A DNA stretch of 64,000 nucleotides from Trametes villosa. Lineage: Eukaryota > Basidiomycota > Agaricomycetes > Polyporales > Polyporaceae. Position 1 is the stretch's first letter; each line of letters opens with the position of its first letter. Shown here piece by piece: positions 11,052-21,469 of this stretch. The stretch is from contig PUDQ02000010.1 in NCBI GenBank assembly GCA_002964805.2, positions 1,178,001 to 1,242,000 of the forward strand, written 5' to 3'. Made by a program: the position numbers and the translations under genes. The notes beneath the pieces are model-generated. The model was not told where the DNA came from, did not search any database, and was given only the letters and a program-made list of their open reading frames with translations.

Positions 11052-14000
11052 ATGTCCATCTCAACGCGCTCATGCTCCAGCATCCCGAGCTGTTCGAGCG
11101 GCTCAGGTATGGCTACCAAGCCCTCTCCCTTCAAGGCCAAGAGCCGCGGCAACACTGCTAACACCACAGCAGATGTGCGGCAGAACAGCAAGGCCGTCCA
11201 GACTGGGTGGGCGAGCGAGCTCGAAGAACGCGTTCTGCAATATCCAGGACAAGCCCACGACTTCATCAAGACGCTTCTCCCCTGTTCCGCGGAGTTCCCC
11301 GATCCGCCGCCAGTTCTCAGGAAAGACAAGAAGACGAAAGCCGACAAGCTGGTCGACAAGCTGGATTCAATCTTTGCGAGGTACAACCCGGAGGAAGGGA
11401 AAGAGGAGCGCGAATATCCTCGCCTGGTGTGTGGCTAATTGATGTTTGCCATTCTGATCTCATGCTCACTCTTCACGCAGCTGAAAGCGTTGAACAACCT
11501 CGTCGCCACCTTTCCCGTGGAGAAGAAGCTTACCATGGTTGACACCCACGGGAAGGAGTTCCTCTTCCCTTTCGACCGCTTCAAAGAGCACCATCACCCC
11601 ACCAAACCCGACTTCACCGTCTCCTTCCCCGGGAAGACGCTCATCTCCAAACCCACTTGGCAAGACATCTCTATGGTCATGGAGGTCAAGGCAACCGAGA
11701 AGGAGGATCCATTCCCCCGGGAGGGCCAGACACATATCAACACGGTTGTGCAGCTCGCCAAGAGCGCGAGGAATCTTCTCCTTGCCCACGGATTCCTCTC
11801 TGCATTCGTAATCGGCATCTACGGTCATACTGTTCGCCTCGCCCGCTTCGACCACTCTTGCGCTCTGGTTGCACCGCCGATCAGCCTGAAGCGCGGCAAT
11901 GGCGGTGTTAGGCTCCTCAAGACGTTCCTCTGGCATTTCGTTCACCCCCTTGTCGGCAACCCTGTCGTTGGCTGTGACCCTACCGTTAAGGTATTCGACG
12001 CCGAAGACCAGAAGTGGGTCGAATCGCAGCTGAAGGCGGTACAAGCCAAGAACTGGGAGAAACACGTGACGGAACTCCCAAAGGGCCGTCGGATCGAGGT
12101 GTACGACCAGGAGACAGGGAAGTGCGTCCCGTACCTCTTGTACCATCTTGTGGACGTCAACGGCCGGCTCTTCTCGCGTGCAACGATGGTGTGGCGCGCG
12201 ATCAAGGACACTCGGGTGGTGAAGGACGGAGGCTTGGTCGAGGATGCGAACACCACGGCGAGGGTCAAGCCCCAGATCGTGAAGGAGTCTTGGCGCCAGC
12301 TCGTACGTACAGCGGAGACGGAGTTTTATGCGCGACTGGATGCGAAGATCCCGAAAGAGCAGCGATTCGGCCTCCCCACTATGGAGCATGGCGGCGATAT
12401 AGGGGACTTCGAGTTCCAGTGGTGGAAGGAGACGCAAGCGCGAGGAAAGCGTGTCACACCATCCGGTGCCGATGCCACTCACTTGGATGCTGCAGCGGCG
12501 ACGCCAGAGCATCAGGGCTACACGTTCTTCTCTTCCACTGGGAGCGCTGCGGCGCATACTGCGACCTCTCGAACTCCAGACCGCCAGCTCCCAGAGTTCG
12601 ACTACCCGCTACCCTATCCCCAACAGCAGACTTACTCTTGGCGCCATCTCGGGGGAAAGTACTGGCACCGTGAGCGCAGCCACATGCGGATGGTCATCGA
12701 CGACGTTGGACGGCCCCTTACGGAGTTCAACTCGACGAAAGAGTTGGTGGCGGCTATGAGAGATGCGATTCGAGGTGCGTGTGCTATCAGATGTCTTTCT
12801 CTTCCACAATAGCGCTCACGCATGATTTCATAGGGCATCAGCAGGCATGGGAGATCGCCCGGGTTTTGCATCGGGATGTTAGTATGGGGAATATTCTCAT
12901 ATTGGACGAGCCGGATGACGGTCGCCACGCTGGGTTCATGCACGACTTCGATTACAGCGCTATGGAGCCTGATGAAGAGACGACGACACAGGAGGGTACC
13001 TCAAAGGAAGGTGACAGTAATCAACAGCTCAAGGAGCGCACGGTGAGCAACGTATTCCGTACTGGCCACTGCCGCATTCTTACGATGGGATACAGGGAAC
13101 ATTCTTTTTCATGGCCTTGGACTTGCTCAAGCCAGAGCCAGAACAAGCCGCGCTACACCTTCCTCGCCATGACGTCGAGTCTTACTTTTGGGTACTCCTA
13201 TGGGTTGTTCTACGACACACCAACTGTCACCGCCATCTGCAGGGAACACCCGGACGGAAGGTCTGCGCAGAGCTCTTCAAGTGCGAGAACAATCCAGAGT
13301 CCGGCTTTCAACCGAAGTTCATGTGGATATACCTGAAGTCGCGGTTGGAGGTCGTCGACAACGCTCCCCTCTCGGCGCTCCTCGTCAAGTTCTCGCAACT
13401 CATCCATCAAGAGATCATCCTCCACGAGGCCTCGGACATACTCGGCAATGAGAAGGTGGTACACCTGACGTACGATGCTGTCCTCAAGATCTTCGACGAG
13501 GCTCTCAAAATGGAGGGTTGGCCCCAGGACGACTGGATCCCATTCAAGGTCAGGAGTGAATCGGACTTGGACCCGCGTACTGGGGTGGCGCCTATCATGT
13601 GCGACGTGCCTCCCGGCTATCCGACAGCCTCCTCCTCAGGCCGCGTACTTCGGTCCGATTCGCTGCTGGTGTCGACCGGCGCGGCTAGTCAAGGCGGGGC
13701 ATCAACCTCCCGCGGTTACCAGGAATACGTCCCCCGAAGGCTTCTCGGCAGACGCCACCCTATGCCGGCTCCGACTGGCGGCAGCGAATCCACTGGCAAC
13801 CCTGTCTCCGGGTCGAAGCGCCCCCGGGTTGACCATCCGGAGCCGCTCCCCAATCCCGCCGAACCCGCAGATCGCCTGCCGAAGAGGTCGAGGTCGACGA
13901 TGGACCCACCGCCGCACCCGGAAGCCGGCCCCTCTAGGTCGAAAGGCTCCGGTAATAGGTCGCGCGGACGCCGCAGCGGTGGCGCTCGTCTTCAACCGAC

Positions 14001-14073
14001 CAGGTCGAGCTCCAGGCTCGCAGAGCGAGCCTCGGAGAAGGAAGCTTCGGGAAGCGGAGGGCCGTCGACGTAG
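11052..14073 (+). CDS. FunK1 fungal-type protein kinase, intact
   Basis: Putative serine/threonine kinase of the FunK1 family, which is expanded in mushroom-forming fungi; substrates unknown. Five exons give roughly 900 residues. The first exon encodes MSISTRSCSSIPSCSSGS, followed by an exon starting DVRQNSKAVQTGW, then the large exon from LKALNNLVATFPVEKK through HMRMVIDDVGRPL. The N-terminal half contains the family block FSRATMVWRAIKDTR with the presumed lysine motif IVKESWRQL. The catalytic loop is LHRDVSMGNILILD and the following metal-binding motif is HDFDYS. The C-lobe exon begins GTFFFMALDLLKP and ends with a Ser/Pro/Arg-rich basic tail finishing SGSGGPST. Introns lie at roughly 11108-11171, 11427-11479, 12773-12834 and 13042-13096. 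All catalytic motifs are present. It is flanked by decayed copies on both sides, so it looks like a survivor of a local expansion. Confidence 0.87.
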
Positions 14074-14969
14074 TCCGCGGGTCTGAGCCGGAACGAACGC
14101 GGGGGCCCAGCGGCGGGGGAGAAACAGGCTCGGTGCGCGTAAGATCTTAGGCGAATGTCGTGGTCATGTATGTTGTGTAATGTCTCTTGCTCGAACTCAG
14201 TGATCCTCAGACTCGGACGTGTAGTGCTCTCCTCATCATGTAGATTATGTTTTGTCCTCGACCTCGAAGGTCTAATCACCGTTTGCACTCAACTCTCTGG
14301 ATGTCAAACAGATTTCCTTCTTGCGATGGTGCTCACCGTCTGCGTATCATTTTTAGAAATGTACGCGCGGCGGACGCGACTCGGCGCAGAGGAGCAGTAG
14401 AGGAGCGCGGTATGAAGCGCTCATTCACGGGTATCCCCGGAGGCTGTTTGTGTCTATTTTACTCGATGTGGCTTGCATACAGCGCTCGTAGTAGCCGACG
14501 CGACTCGGTTTTCCTCTTGCGCTGAGTCCTCGCTGTTGCTACGATCTTTGTTTGTTACCGTCCGGAACCCCAGAATCTATGCTGCTTTCTTTCAGATGCG
14601 ATGAGACATGTATGCGTATTCCGATGCGCAGATACCGTAATGCAGCACGCGCGAGCCCAGCAGATCGTGACCGAACCGTTCTATTCATCTCCAGCTGATT
14701 CACGGTCCCGGGACCGACATCTACCCCCAGGGTCGGTGAGAATGCTTGATTGTTCTGGTACATGCCCTCGGTAATACGAAGCAACCACGCTTCTTGTGTC
14801 GTGAGTACGGCGACCCAAGGCTCATTGTTCTCCTAGCCACGGAGTTGAAGGATTATAAAAATGGGACCTCACCTACGACCCCGGACTCTCCTCCAGTGTA
14901 TTACTAGGCCCTTCGGTGAATCCAGCTCGCGTAGTCGACCTTTGCCTAGCTGCATCCCAAGTACTCGCT
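14074..14969. other. Intergenic region between FunK1 copies
   Basis: No gene recognised. It contains one copy of a dispersed non-coding repeat (14412-14550), listed separately. The short open frames are not conserved. Confidence 0.45.
14412..14550. repeat. Dispersed non-coding repeat, copy 1
   Basis: Matches 16293-16430. Shared landmarks are GAAGCGCTCATT, CGGGTATCCCCGG, GGCTGTTT, ATGTGGCTTGC, CGCGACTC and CTACGATCTT, in the same order and with similar spacing. The match extends the picture of duplication to sequences flanking the kinase copies. Confidence 0.65.
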
Positions 14970-15852
14970 ATGGATGGACGTCCTCTCACGGCGTTTCGAT
15001 CTACAAGAGAGTTGGTCATGGCTATGAGAGACGTGATTCGGAGTACGTAACGCTTCGACTCAAGTCACCTTCGCACTTCCTGCTCAGTGCTGACGTGTAA
15101 CTCGATAGGCCACCAACGGGTTTGGGAAGATGCCCGAATCCTGCATCAAGATATCACTGTCGAGCACCTCTTCATCTCGGACATTGGGGAAGGCCATCCG
15201 GTCGGATTCGTCCATGATCCAGAAGATTGCGGCATGTTCACCAATGGTGAAAGCAACATGGCCCCTCAGGACAAAATATCGAGCTATTCGGAGCTCAGAG
15301 ATGATCTGACAACGTGCACAGTAAGCGACATACTCGACAGGCATTGTACAACCCTTTGACGAAACACACCAGAATGCGTACCTCTTCCGTCCCATAGACC
15401 GTCTTCGGGCGGTTCCAACAGCCGAGCACTACCCTCGCCACGACCTAGAGTCGTATTACTGGGTACTCCTCTGGGTTGTGTCGCAGTACACCGAATGTTG
15501 CCGTCACATTGTCGGAACACCGGGGGCGGCGGTGTGCGCAGAAATGTTCAACTATGACAGCGCCGGGATCGGGTTCGAGGAGGCCCACAAGTTCGCGTGG
15601 GTGATGCTCAAGCTATGGCTGGACGTTGCCAACAACATTCCCCTCACGACGCTCATCGCCAAGTTCTCCGAGCTTGTTCTTCGACAGACTGCCGCTCTCG
15701 TGTTCGAAGAAAGCTCGCGCATACTTCTGACGCACGACAACGTCCTCGAGATCTTTGACGAGGCGCTCGACATGGAAGGCTGGCCGGCGAACGACGGCGC
15801 CCGCAAGCTACGTGTGGGGGACAAGGAAGACATTCTAGCTCCTGGCCGCTAG
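14970..15852 (+). pseudogene. FunK1 kinase copy C, truncated with eroded catalytic loop
   Basis: Starts with MDGRPLTAFRSTRELVMAM, aligning with the middle of the intact kinase, so the nucleotide-binding half is missing. After an intron (donor near 15042, acceptor near 15109) the catalytic loop reads LHQDITVEHLFISD: HRD has become HQD and the conserved Asn of the GNIL motif is replaced. The FDYS metal-binding motif has become DPEDC. The C-lobe exon is open (LESYYWVLLWVVSQYT, MEGWPAND) but departs from the family straight after MEGWP and stops at 15850-15852, losing the conserved WIPYK and MCDVPPGYP blocks. Loss of the motif residues and of both ends argues against kinase activity. Confidence 0.8.
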
Positions 15853-16874
15853 GATTTTTGAAGAACAAATACGGCGTCATCCAACCTTCTCTTCTCTCTC
15901 TGCGACGACGACTCGAGTAAGCCAAGCAGCTCGTCGTTACGAGCTCCATCGGCCCCCACCCATCGCGCATCCGATATACCTCATCGATATGCGTGTAAAC
16001 CTTGGACATAACCACGGCTTACGAGGAGGGGACGACGAATTCATGGGTACGACATGCGGGATTGGAGGAGGCAAGCGGCTCGAGTTCAAGTCGCTGGCCC
16101 GGGGGTACACGATATTGATCAGTATACGGTTCACTGGTTTCTTCAGCAGCGTCGTTGGTATCCTCGTGGTTTTAATCGAATGATAGAATAGAGAGGCATA
16201 CAACGTGTGGTGGGTTGCCAGTGAGCTTAATGTAGATATGATAACGGAGAGTCGACGTCGCAGAGGGTGAAGCTTTGAAGCTTTGAAGCTTTGAAGCGCT
16301 CATTATGCATTCACCCCGGGTATCCCCGGGGGCTGTTTATGTTTATTTTGCTCAATGTGGCTTGCGCAAAGCGCTCGCCCGAGCGCGACTCACCTTTTCT
16401 CTTGCGCGCACTCGTTCTACGATCTTACACCTTGCGCGATATGCGAGACACTGTGCTAAGTTACACAGAGTAGTTGCTTTTGCATGTCTTTAACGCCTGG
16501 AAACGCCAAGCTATGCTCTTGCACTGATGGGAGGCCAACGCTAAGCGACCGAGCTGGTCTGCTGCGTCGAGGCAAGTGCACTCCAAACCCGTCGTTTCAT
16601 TCGCAGTATGGTTCGCGCAATACACGACGGCCAGTGACGAAGAGGTATGCACGGTATGCAAAGCTTATTGACTCGCTTGGCTTCCTGCTCGAGCGCTTGG
16701 CCCCAGTCATTGTCCTCTGGCCACACCGGTGTGGCCCGTCAGTTGTCAAGCGCGACCGCTTCCCCACTCTTATATCCATCCTCACTCGCATATCCTACCA
16801 CCACTCCATTCCTAGACATCCCGCCTCTTCGCCACTCGCACCCTAGTCTTTCTGCTCGACACACCATAGCCATC
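15853..16874. other. Intergenic region before the second intact FunK1 gene
   Basis: No gene recognised. It holds a short GAAGCTTT tandem repeat (about three units at 16268-16293), the second copy of the dispersed repeat (16293-16430), and the presumed promoter of the kinase starting at 16875. Confidence 0.45.
16293..16430. repeat. Dispersed non-coding repeat, copy 2
   Basis: Partner of 14412-14550. It follows directly after a short GAAGCTTT tandem run. Sequence identity is visibly high in blocks, interrupted by a small insertion after CTCATT. Confidence 0.65.
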
Positions 16875-19417
16875 ATGTCTCTCGAAAGCAACCCGAGGCG
16901 TCAGACCATGCCCAACAGCTCTTCCGGTACGTGACAGGGACGGCACATACTAGGAACAGAATCTCACCTCAGCTTTACTAGAAACCCCGCCATGGGCAAC
17001 AACAGTCAGAAAATATGTCCGCGTATACAAGGGCGACCAATGGTCGTTCTTGCAGACTTTCGTTCCATCACGGACCCCCTGCCCAAAGGCCCCAACCGCG
17101 AAGGCGTTCTCGGAATGGGCTCTCCCAGGTGGAGATATCTCCTTCGAAACCTCGGATGTTGTATGTATCCCTCACGCCGCCGACTCCTCTGGTTGCTGAC
17201 ACCGCCACAGCTGCACGGTTTGAAGACACTCGTCGAAGATCTCCCCGCCAACCGCGCATTGTCGTTCACAACCGAATCAGCGCATTTCTTTCCTTTCCCC
17301 TTCTACGACTTCGTACTCCAGCACACGATTGAACGTAGGATGAGAATACTTGTCCCATTCCCGGGAAAGTCGGTGTCAATCCCGGACGGAGTGGGAGACT
17401 GGCGTGACCTCTCCATGGTCGTGGAGATGAACTACTCCCGCGAGGACGACCCATACTCCATGGAAACGACGGAGCAGTGCGAGCGAATCATAAGCACCGC
17501 GAGGCGCGCGAAGAACCTCATGCTCGCCACAGGACTCCTCGCGGCGTTCGTAGTGGCGATTTTCGGCGACGCCGTGCGGATCGCGCGGTTCGACCATGCA
17601 GGCGCAATCGTCTCTCAGCCGCTCAACCTGCGCTCGTCGGCCGACGTCGAAGTCCTCCGTGCATTCTTCTGGAGGTTCGTGCACCCTTGGGAGGGAGAGC
17701 CTGGTCGCGTCGTCGGCTCCGACCTGACGATGCGGTTGTTCTCCAACGACGACGCAGAATGGCTACAAGGAAAGCTCGACGCCGAGGTCTTGGACGGCGT
17801 CGACCTTCTCGAGGGCCGCCGTGTCGAGGTCCGCGGGGACGAGGCTGGGTCCCGCGTGTTCATGCTCTTCAAGCTGATACACGTTGAAAGCAGGATATTC
17901 TCACGCGCCACGATGGTTTGGCTAGCTATCGAGGACACGCGCGGACTCGACACGCCTCAAGAGGGCTCACCCACGATCGTCGTCGTCAAAGAGGCCTGGC
18001 GTCGGTTCTCGCCGCAGCGGTGGGAGAAGGACTGCTACGACCGCCTCGCTGCGGTACCTCGAGAGGAGCTGTGCGGCCTCCCGGGCCTTGTCTGCGGAGA
18101 CGATCTCGGCCAGAGAGAGCTCGAGGAGTGGAAAGAGCTGGATTCACCGGAGTGCCCGCCCATCATGCTGCCGGCCGTTTTGTCGACGCCGGGACCGCTG
18201 ACCGCGGCGTTCTGCGCGGTCGCTAGCGCCTTCTCGTCGTGCGACATTCCCGGCTCTCGCTTGAACGAGTCTACAGCTTTCTACCCCGACGATCCGTATC
18301 CTATGCACCAGACGTTTACGCTGGAGCTAGGAAACGGGGGCAACCATAGCGACGACGAGCGCAGCCACACGCGACTCGTCACCGACACTGTCGGGCGGCC
18401 ACTATCTGCCACAAAGTCCAGCAAGGTGCTAGTCATGGCCATACGAGACGCGATCAAGGGTGAGTCTTCAACGCATGCTCCTCTCTCACTAACATTATAC
18501 ATCCGGAGTGCTGACGAGGATGTGCAGGTCATCGAGTGGCGATGGAGAGGGGCGGTATCCTGCACCGAGATATTAGCCCAGGCAATATCCTTCTTGTAGA
18601 CCACGACCTCATGGGCTCGCGCTCGCGTGCGCTCACCGGGTTCCTGCACGACTTCGACTACAGTTGGCTTTCTAAGCTTATCCCGGGCCCAGGGGAAGTG
18701 TCCGTAGTGCCTACCGAAGAGCGCGAGAGCACACATTGGGTTGTAAGCCACGCGTTTATCGCGCGACTTCCCAAAACTAATCACACCTTTGCATGCTAGG
18801 GAACAAAACAGTTTTTCGCGCAAGAGCTGCTATCGGGCGCAGCGAGGGTACGCACGGTGTGGCACGACCTCGAGGCGTTCTACTGGCTCCTCGTGTGGAT
18901 GATCATGTACTACCTCCCGGACTACGGCGGCCGCATGTTCGATAACTGCAGTTACCCCGAGCACCCCTTCAGCACGCTGGACCCAGAAGACGCGTGCTGG
19001 TCGAAACTTGCGTGGCTCCAGGACTTCAGAGACACGCAGATCGCGGAAAACCTGCCATTGGGGGATTTGATGACCGCGTACAACGCTCTCGTGCTGGACG
19101 GCATCGCTACGGACAAGAATCGCGCGACGGGACCTACGCGGCTCACGTATGACTCGGTCCTCGCGGTCTTCGACGCTGCGATTGCTCGCACCGACTGGCC
19201 AGACGACGACTCGGCGCTGGACACGCTTTCCGACACGCAAGATTCTGCCTCAGCCAAGTCTTCGCCTTGTACGTCCGCAGACCGCACAATCTCCGACAAC
19301 AGGATCATACGGAAGCGAAAGTGGAAGCACTCGGAGGGCGAGATGGCTAGCGACGACAGCGGATACTGCGACGGGCCAGTTGTGGATAGAAGGGAGGTTA
19401 AGCGTTGTAGAACGTGA
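16875..19417 (+). CDS. FunK1 fungal-type protein kinase, intact, divergent paralogue
   Basis: Second complete FunK1 kinase, about 770 residues. Exon 1 (16875-16926) encodes MSLESNPRRQTMPNSSS; exon 2 continues ETPPWATTVRKYVRVYKG; the large exon runs from LHGLKTLVEDLP to the DAIKG splice near 18460. Key motifs are FSRATMVWLAIEDTR, the lysine motif VVVKEAWRRF, the catalytic loop LHRDISPGNILLVD and HDFDYS. The C-lobe exon begins GTKQFFAQELLSG with LEAFYWLLVWMIMYY, and the protein ends with a basic stretch (IIRKRKWKHSEGE) that could act as a nuclear localisation signal. It differs clearly from the 11052-14073 kinase in its N-terminus and tail and lacks the MCDVPPGYP block, so the duplication separating them is older than the one that made copy B. 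No lesion was seen. Confidence 0.86.
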
Positions 19418-19815
19418 AGGCGAAGTTCCGAGATCCGCTGAACAGAGTGGTGCTTTTCGAAGCCGCCCTGTGGCGCATCTAATCAATGACTACTTTCACT
19501 CGCAACTGAGGTTGTATGCACGAACTTGAATATGGCTTAATAGGGGAAGATACGCGATCTCTTCGGCCAGCGACAGTATTTGAGCGAGGAACCCTGCGAT
19601 TCGCGAGGCATTAATATCGTGAAGCGACGCGCAGTGAATGCCTCAGAGGAAGGAAGAGGATAAGGTTAGGGTCAAGGCAGTCACAGAATCACATGCCAGG
19701 TGACTCCGCTATAGCCGCGTCACGGCCGAGGAGGCCCGAGTGTTTCCGCCGACGCCGGGCGACGAGTGAACCACGACGACCCCGCTCTCCTCCGCCCTCA
19801 CCCTCTCCGCTCAAT
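19418..19815. other. Intergenic region before SDH3
   Basis: Non-coding by inspection; presumed 3' end of the kinase and promoter of SDH3. The frame upstream of 19816 is open for some distance, so the SDH3 start could lie slightly upstream. Confidence 0.45.
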
Positions 19816-20576
19816 ATGATCTCGACTCGCGCTGTTGGACTCGGAGCCAGCCTCAGGCAGGCCGCATTCAGGCCTAGGAATGGTGCGCATACACCTATTC
19901 AAAATCGCGTTCGAAATAGGAGTTCATCTGGGGTACAGTTGCGAGGAGTGTTGCCCTTCGTAATGCGTTCGGGAAGCGGTGAGTTCCCCATGTTCTCTTT
20001 CAGCAACAACGTCAGCTCAACGAACGCACGTATACGAAGGTTGATTCAAACCGAGTCCATCACTCCGAAGGCCGAGGAGCACATCCTGAACGAGCAGCGG
20101 CTGCGCCGTCCCTCAAGCCCTCACTTCACCATCTACCAGCCGCAGCTCACTTGGCTTGGCTCCATTGCCAACCGTGTCACCGGTGCCGGCCTCAGCGTCT
20201 GTAAGTCATGCATCCTCGGAGAACATTGCGTGGTGGCTGAAAGCAATCAGTGCTGTACGGGTACGCGCTCGCCTACCTCGTCGCGCCCACCACCTTCGAC
20301 TCCACCCATGTGCTCGAGGTCATCTCGAGCCTCCCGGATGCTGTCAAGTACGCGGGCAAGGTCATCCTCGCGGCGCCGTTCGCCTTCCACTCCTTGAACG
20401 GTCTCCGTCACTTGGGTTGGGATATGGGCAAATGTACGTATCCTCCGGGCGTTTCGCACTCATGCTAGCGTGTGCTTACATTCTCGTCAGTCCTTACTCT
20501 CAAGGGCGCGTACGCTTCCGGCTACGCCGTCCTGGCCGCGACGGCGGTCTCCACCGTTGGCCTTGTTCTTATGTGA
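19816..20576 (+). CDS. SDH3: Succinate dehydrogenase cytochrome b subunit, mitochondrial
   Basis: Membrane anchor subunit of respiratory complex II in the inner mitochondrial membrane; helps bind haem b and ubiquinone. The N-terminus ([20 protein letters not shown]) is a basic, Ser-rich mitochondrial presequence. The mature part starts around [20 protein letters not shown], followed by the conserved [13 protein letters not shown] segment. After an intron at about 20201-20252 come [13 protein letters not shown] and the third family block [17 protein letters not shown] with the haem-ligand His. A second intron (about 20437-20490) precedes the last helix, [17 protein letters not shown]. Stop at 20574-20576. 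The segment between about 19880 and 20040 is poorly conserved and may hide a further intron, so the exact presequence is uncertain. Single copy among expanded families. Confidence 0.88.
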
Positions 20577-21469
20577 ATAGCTCCACGCCAATGATTGACT
20601 ACCTTTTCCACTGGCCTCTCCTACATTTGCATAAACCTGGAGTCTCAGTAAGTATTGCCCGTGGGAATCGACGTTCAGTTCACCGTCGCAAGCCGGACGT
20701 CATGAATGCGCCTCAAGCGCGCGGCCGTGTTCGGCCAATCAGGAACCTACCATTATTCCAGAAGCGCCCATACCAGCCTGGCCCCTGCTCAACGAATCTG
20801 CGCTTGCGGTCTGTGGCCAGGGGTCAGTGAATTCATCCAAGTCTCCTGGGGTTGTGAAGTGTTCAGTCTTCCATGAGTGGGGAACATGGCCTCTATGGTG
20901 AGCTACTATGTGCTCGTGTTTATTTGACGCTCCTTGCGGGCCACTCTTCCCGATTCTTCCGTACGTGGCTATCCCGCCCTACGGTTCATCGATAGGAACA
21001 GTGTCGCCGAGGCCAATGTGAGTTCTTCGTCTTCTTGGGCGGTGACAATATATTGCGGGCTGTGCTGACGCACGTATTGCGGTATCTAGTTTACACAGGA
21101 AGTGCACCTGTGACGTCTCCGATATAGCAACAGATACGTCCAGCTACCACTCATGCCGCTCATGATTATCAAGCCAGCCGCACTGTCAGTGCTCTAGCCT
21201 ATGAGCATATCACCGCGCGCGATGACATGGGATCCAGACACCGTCTTCTAAGTCCGGGGACCCTCTTCCGATACGCCCGAAGTTGATACAGACGGCTCCC
21301 TGCGAACCCCAGCGAGCAAATTTGCATAGGCTGCGCTATCATGTGTCCTTGTCCCAATCGCCAGGTCCCTCGACGAACGCTATATTCGAGCCGCGCCCGC
21401 CGTTTTTGCTCAAGAGGAGAGCTCCCCTCTGTCCTGTCCGCACCGGTGATCCCCTTCCACTCGTCCATT
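20577..21469. other. Intergenic region after SDH3
   Basis: About 0.9 kb with no recognised gene on either strand. It separates a housekeeping gene from the membrane-protein pair. Confidence 0.45.

Noticed and set aside
11046..11053. TATAAAA-like sequence overlapping the start codon of the intact FunK1 gene
   Set aside because: It touches the ATG itself, too close to act as a TATA box for this start.
11466..12557. Minus-strand open frame of 363 residues inside the intact FunK1 gene
   Set aside because: Antisense to a well-supported kinase exon, with no recognisable motifs of its own.
19979..20013. Possible 35-base intron in the SDH3 presequence
   Set aside because: It has GT and AG ends but is shorter than all other introns here, so I left the reading open and noted uncertainty.
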